Of a stretch of 64,000 nt of DNA, positions 61,601-64,000 are shown piece by piece. The DNA lies in assembly GCF_032854445.1 (NCBI RefSeq), contig NC_088295.1, positions 84,984,644 to 85,048,643 of the forward strand, read 5' to 3'. The notes beneath the pieces were generated by a model that saw only the letters and a program-made list of their open reading frames with translations, was not told where the DNA came from and ran no database searches. The translations under genes were made by a program, and so were the position numbers. The stretch is from Liolophura sinensis. Its lineage: Eukaryota > Mollusca > Polyplacophora > Chitonida > Chitonidae. Position 1 is the stretch's first letter, and each line of letters starts with the position of its first letter.

Positions 61601-62202
61601 GAGAGGATACTGTATGTATTATTTCTGTAGGCCTCCCAAAATACTGAAGTTAGAACACTTCGTGTGAAATACACTTATCTGTCTACATCATGAATGAAGC
61701 ATTCACCTACTGTAATTGTTGTGTATATTTTGTTCCCCCCATCCAACCTTAACTTCATCTATTCCCTTTGAGATTTAATCGACTTCACTCTTGCTGCCAT
61801 ACTCAAAGTTGCAGACTATTGCATTGGCATGAAATGATGGAATAAAGATGCAGGCCTATATTTATCTCTGACAAAACGTTATCACCACAGTAACTTTAGC
61901 GTATTTACGCTGTTCGCGCGCTGAACCTGTATTTCGTTAGTATATTCATTTAAGGCTCCTTATGTTATCACTGCTACTGCGACTGTCAGTTCTGTTTATT
62001 TGGTACACCCACGGAAATATGGAGTTTTTAACTTCAACTTCCGCTGAGATTTTCTATCTTTGTCACATGGTATTCAGAATATCTAAAACCAAACACTCAA
62101 AAACTTAACCTGTTGATCAAACTGATTTTCTCCAGTAGGCCTCATCAATGCTACCTGGCGTTTGTCATATTTTCTGCTCTCGCGTTGGATCGAGAGCGCC
62201 AT
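43686..62202 (-). CDS. MEIOC: Meiosis-specific coiled-coil domain protein MEIOC, complete
   Basis: Role known in mice: a germ-line cytoplasmic protein that binds YTHDC2 and sustains the meiotic prophase programme by controlling mRNA fate. Eight exons on the minus strand: 62110-62202, 60689-60835, 59118-59482, 57124-58509, 56510-56591, 51982-52116, 45335-45515, 43686-43807. The sum is 2511 bp, 836 aa plus TGA, and every phase fits (human about 950 aa). The C-terminal conserved region (about 664-836) is clear: [62 protein letters not shown] and [13 protein letters not shown]. The N-terminal 660 residues are Ser/Asn/Gln-rich, likely disordered, and poorly conserved. I chose ATG 62202 because an in-frame TGA lies two codons before it; a second in-frame ATG at 62145 (MRPTGENQ) is an alternative. 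Exon 4 ends at a GTTTGT donor. Intron 5 holds an antisense hAT relic. Confidence 0.95.
44390..45000 (-). repeat. Dispersed repeat family C, further diverged copies
   Basis: Two blocks look like family C in the same orientation as 4440-4620: caatacaggcagtacttatt near 44440, and ttttgtaatttactgtaatt near 44822 followed by catacatgcagtattttctt near 44942. MEIOC intron 7. Confidence 0.55.
46126..46185. repeat. Dispersed repeat family F, copy 1
   Basis: The stretch aaaagcttgcctgtaggaga, cacataatgtaaaac resembles 58705-58755 (aagagcttgcctctatgaga, cacaataatgtaaaa). Both lie in MEIOC introns in the same orientation. Confidence 0.55.
47167..47189 (+). repeat. Uninterrupted G23 tract
   Basis: A run of about 23 G on the plus strand (C run in the MEIOC pre-mRNA). 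The exact length may be a sequencing artefact. Confidence 0.85.
51499..51566 (+). repeat. Short imperfect tandem repeat, about 20-bp units
   Basis: Units of the type cttttgtctgcagggttttag, ccattggggattttgtctgc and ccactggggcttttgtcc follow each other three to four times. Frame-neutral and without protein homology. Confidence 0.7.
53504..55910 (+). pseudogene. Decayed hAT-family transposase (zinc-finger/KIAA1586-like), antisense in MEIOC intron 5
   Basis: Pieces of one protein appear in shifting plus-strand frames: 53504-53761, 53762-53920, 54070-54420, 54386-54577, 54578-55228 and 55795-55905. Recognisable parts are a Cys-rich segment (SFCKTCKG, near 53850), a block with [17 protein letters not shown] (near 54465), which matches the region holding a catalytic Asp in hAT transposases, and a C-terminal block with [14 protein letters not shown] (near 55845), the hAT dimerisation signature. 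Stop codons and at least three frameshifts break it, and a SINE family B copy is inserted at 55282-55580. It therefore encodes no active transposase. No convincing terminal inverted repeats or 8-bp duplication were found by eye. Closest in style to hAT-derived proteins such as ZNF862 or KIAA1586; the exact group is uncertain. Confidence 0.85.
55282..55580 (-). mobile_element. SINE family B copy inserted into the hAT relic
   Basis: Starts on the plus strand with gtgagtgagtgcttggagtt, and ends with the tRNA-like head (complement of ctctaccaactgtgctatcg). Flanks gatctagcaattaa (55262-55275) and gacctggcaatttaa (55584-55598) look like a diverged target-site duplication within the transposase coding remnant, so this SINE is younger than the hAT element. 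Confidence 0.88.
55938..55982. repeat. Inverted repeat of two TGGGCCCA palindromes
   Basis: Arms ggttgggcccagt (55938-55950) and actgggcccaaacc (55969-55982) pair with one bulged base across a 18-19-nt loop. Each arm is itself palindromic (TGGGCCCA). It lies just after the end of the hAT coding remnant. Confidence 0.85.
58700..58756. repeat. Dispersed repeat family F, copy 2
   Basis: See the copy at 46126-46185 for the shared blocks; this one lies in MEIOC intron 3. Confidence 0.55.
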
Positions 62203-62968
62203 TGACGATCATCTTGATATATGCTAATAAGCTGTTACATTTCCCTCCCTCTACAACCACAAAGGTAAACAATGGGTTTCATGGTACATACTTACATTCT
62301 TGCCTTAGGCTAACCATATGCATACCTCTTACTTATCAAAATACAATTATTTCTTGCATGTTTATTTTACATAGCAGTATACAACGCCTCTAACTAGAAC
62401 TTTCTTCGGCGGCAGACGAGAGATTTTTAGACATATCGAACATCAAGGGAAGACAACTTCAGCCTTTTTTTCACATCTGGTATTAGAGTTACCTCCCTCT
62501 TTTGCTTTGGCGCGTCTCAAACGATGTGCTTTTGTTGACAGTTATTTAAATTAATTTAGATTAGATAGGGCCTACAAAGCTACATATTATTTTTGACAGC
62601 TGAAAGTCTTCACAAAAGTTTCTAAACAAACACACAAAAAAATAAACAGAGCTTGAACAAAACAGGCAACATTGATACGGTTCTGGTATGCAACCTACAT
62701 TGCAATCATGATGTGGTAACTTTCAGAGTAGTCTGGGACTCAATCTGTTGTTGCAGTCTAACGGTTCTGTGTTAAAAATTACATTGAGTGATACTGAAGG
62801 TATTAAAAAAGCTACAACAGTGTCGAGGCCTTGATGTTCTTAAAAAGACGGGCAAAACGATACGGATTGAGTCTGGAAACAAAATATTTCTGTGGTTTGG
62901 CAATCTGAACAAATGATGTACTAGCTGTCACAAATGACACTGCACTTTCAAACAAACAAGTCATTTGA
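62203..62968 (-). promoter_or_regulatory. MEIOC 5' UTR and probable promoter region
   Basis: Upstream of the MEIOC start the sequence becomes somewhat CpG-richer (ttcggcggcagacgag at about 62405, ttggcgcgtctc at about 62507), which fits a promoter. An out-of-frame ATG at 62215 opens a 15-codon upstream frame that overlaps the main start. The transcription start is not visible. Confidence 0.4.
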
Positions 62969-63217
62969 TTTATTTATTTGATTTATTTATTTGAATGGTG
63001 TTTTATGCTGTACTCAAGAATAATTCACTTATATGACGGCGGCCAGCATTATGGTAGGAGGAAACCGGGCAGAGGAAACCCACTGGCAGACCTTCCCACA
63101 TACGGCTGGAGAGGAAGCCAGCATGAGCTGGACTTGAACTCACAGTGACCGCGTTGGTGAGAGGCTCCTGGGTCATTACACTGCGCTAGTGCGGTAACCA
63201 ACCGAGCCATGGAGGCC
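62969..63217 (-). mobile_element. SINE family A copy with target-site duplication
   Basis: Tail (tttatttatttgaatggtgt) first, body with a deletion around the gcagag region, and tRNA-like head (complement of gcggtaaccaaccgagccat). Flanks caagtcatttga (62957-62968) and caagtcacttga (63218-63229) match at 11 of 12 positions. It lies upstream of MEIOC. Confidence 0.93.
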
Positions 63218-63422
63218 CAAGTCACTTGAAGAAAGTTACCTTGACGTCACACACGCTGCCTGAATCAACAACCAAAATAAACCTACACTTCCTGCTTGTA
63301 TACGGCCTACCAGTATAATCTGTTACATGTATGCCCATCTTTGCACCATTTTCAAACAACCGCGGATGCCCACCAAGCCTCTTTTTCAATCTAACATGGC
63401 GCAGACGTGAATTCGGACTATA

Positions 63423-63615
63423 ACCCAAGAGCCTCTCACCAATGAGATCGCTGTGAGTTCAAGTCCAACTTATGATAGCTTCCTGTCTGGTTGTACATGA
63501 GAAAAACTGCTAGCAACATGCCGGCTGGTCGTGGGTTTTCCCCACCATAATGTTGGCCACATCATAAAAGCAAAATATTCTTGAGTATGACACAAAACAG
63601 CAATCAATACAATAA
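63423..63615 (+). mobile_element. SINE family A, partial diverged copy
   Basis: It starts in the head after the A box (gagcctctcaccaatgagat), has the B-box-like gagttcaagtcc, an internal deletion, and a mutated tail (tattcttgagtatgacacaa). It is head-to-head with 62969-63217. Confidence 0.88.
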
Positions 63616-64000
63616 ATCTTTCTAGAAAAACTAATAAGGCCTAATTAAATACACATTTCAGAGATTACATTGGCCAATTATGAATAACAGTCAAATTTTT
63701 TTTAAATTTTTTTAACAGGTACAAAAAAACAGGAGTGGGTCTAGAAAACAGACTGAAAGATTTATTTCATTTCATTTTTTTCTTTCATCAGTAAATGCAT
63801 CATTGATGTCAAAATGGTCAACTGATTTACATGTACAGGAAAATATAACATAAACAACCCTGCTCAAAACACACTGCTGTGCAAGAATTTCTTTAGATGT
63901 TTCTCTGGAGATGATGACCAGAGTCATTTCTATAGGTAGATATTTTGCAACTGAACACATGTAGAATGTAATTAAAACTGTTAGTTGGTTCTGGAAGTGC
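63616..64000. other. Right-edge region, nothing recognised
   Basis: AT-rich sequence with no exon or repeat that I can assign. The minus-strand frame at 63772-63960 has no recognisable family. Confidence 0.5.

Overview
This is a eukaryotic, AT-rich, intron-rich window. It carries three conserved animal genes in pieces, buried in introns full of short retroposons and minisatellites. The two tRNA-derived SINE families, the frequent palindrome TACATGTA and scattered 'aagggaggtaa'-type repeat fragments look like a lophotrochozoan, most likely a marine mollusc (perhaps a bivalve). That taxonomic call is inference; the gene assignments rest on exon-by-exon reading with splice sites and phases that agree.

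Layout. (1) About 3.3-18.9 kb, minus strand: a STARD3/STARD3NL (MLN64/MENTHO) gene. Seven sure coding exons plus a probable start exon encode the MENTAL domain and a phospho-FFAT-like motif; the 3' end (START domain or a short tail) is not seen and would lie left of 3.3 kb or outside the window. (2) 19,831-35,579, plus strand: UBXN4 (UBXD2, erasin), complete in 12 exons, 472 aa, ending in WNGNSTQQM. (3) 43,686-62,202, minus strand: MEIOC, complete in 8 exons, about 836 aa, with the conserved C-terminal region that in vertebrates works with YTHDC2. STARD3-like and UBXN4 diverge from a CpG-richer stretch at about 19.0-19.8 kb, probably a two-way promoter; UBXN4 and MEIOC converge across about 8 kb of AT-rich DNA without visible genes.

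The rest is repeats: SINE family A (tRNA head, tail reading 'gagtacggcgtaaaacacc', several copies with target-site duplications), SINE family B (a second tRNA-derived family, one copy with a perfect 13-bp duplication), at least four further dispersed repeat families, a 68-bp minisatellite of about 30 copies with a 530-bp higher-order duplication, a 60-bp (2 x 30) minisatellite open in frames on both strands, a 38-bp minisatellite that starts on the UBXN4 exon 9 splice donor, and a decayed hAT transposase inside a MEIOC intron.

Two of the genes act at the endoplasmic reticulum (STARD3-like at ER-endosome contacts, UBXN4 in p97-dependent ERAD), which makes their shared promoter region worth a look. 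MEIOC is a germ-line meiotic regulator and has no obvious link to them. I see no new enzymatic or defence system here; the most unusual signals are the inverted SINE pairs, the splice-donor minisatellite and the higher-order minisatellite.
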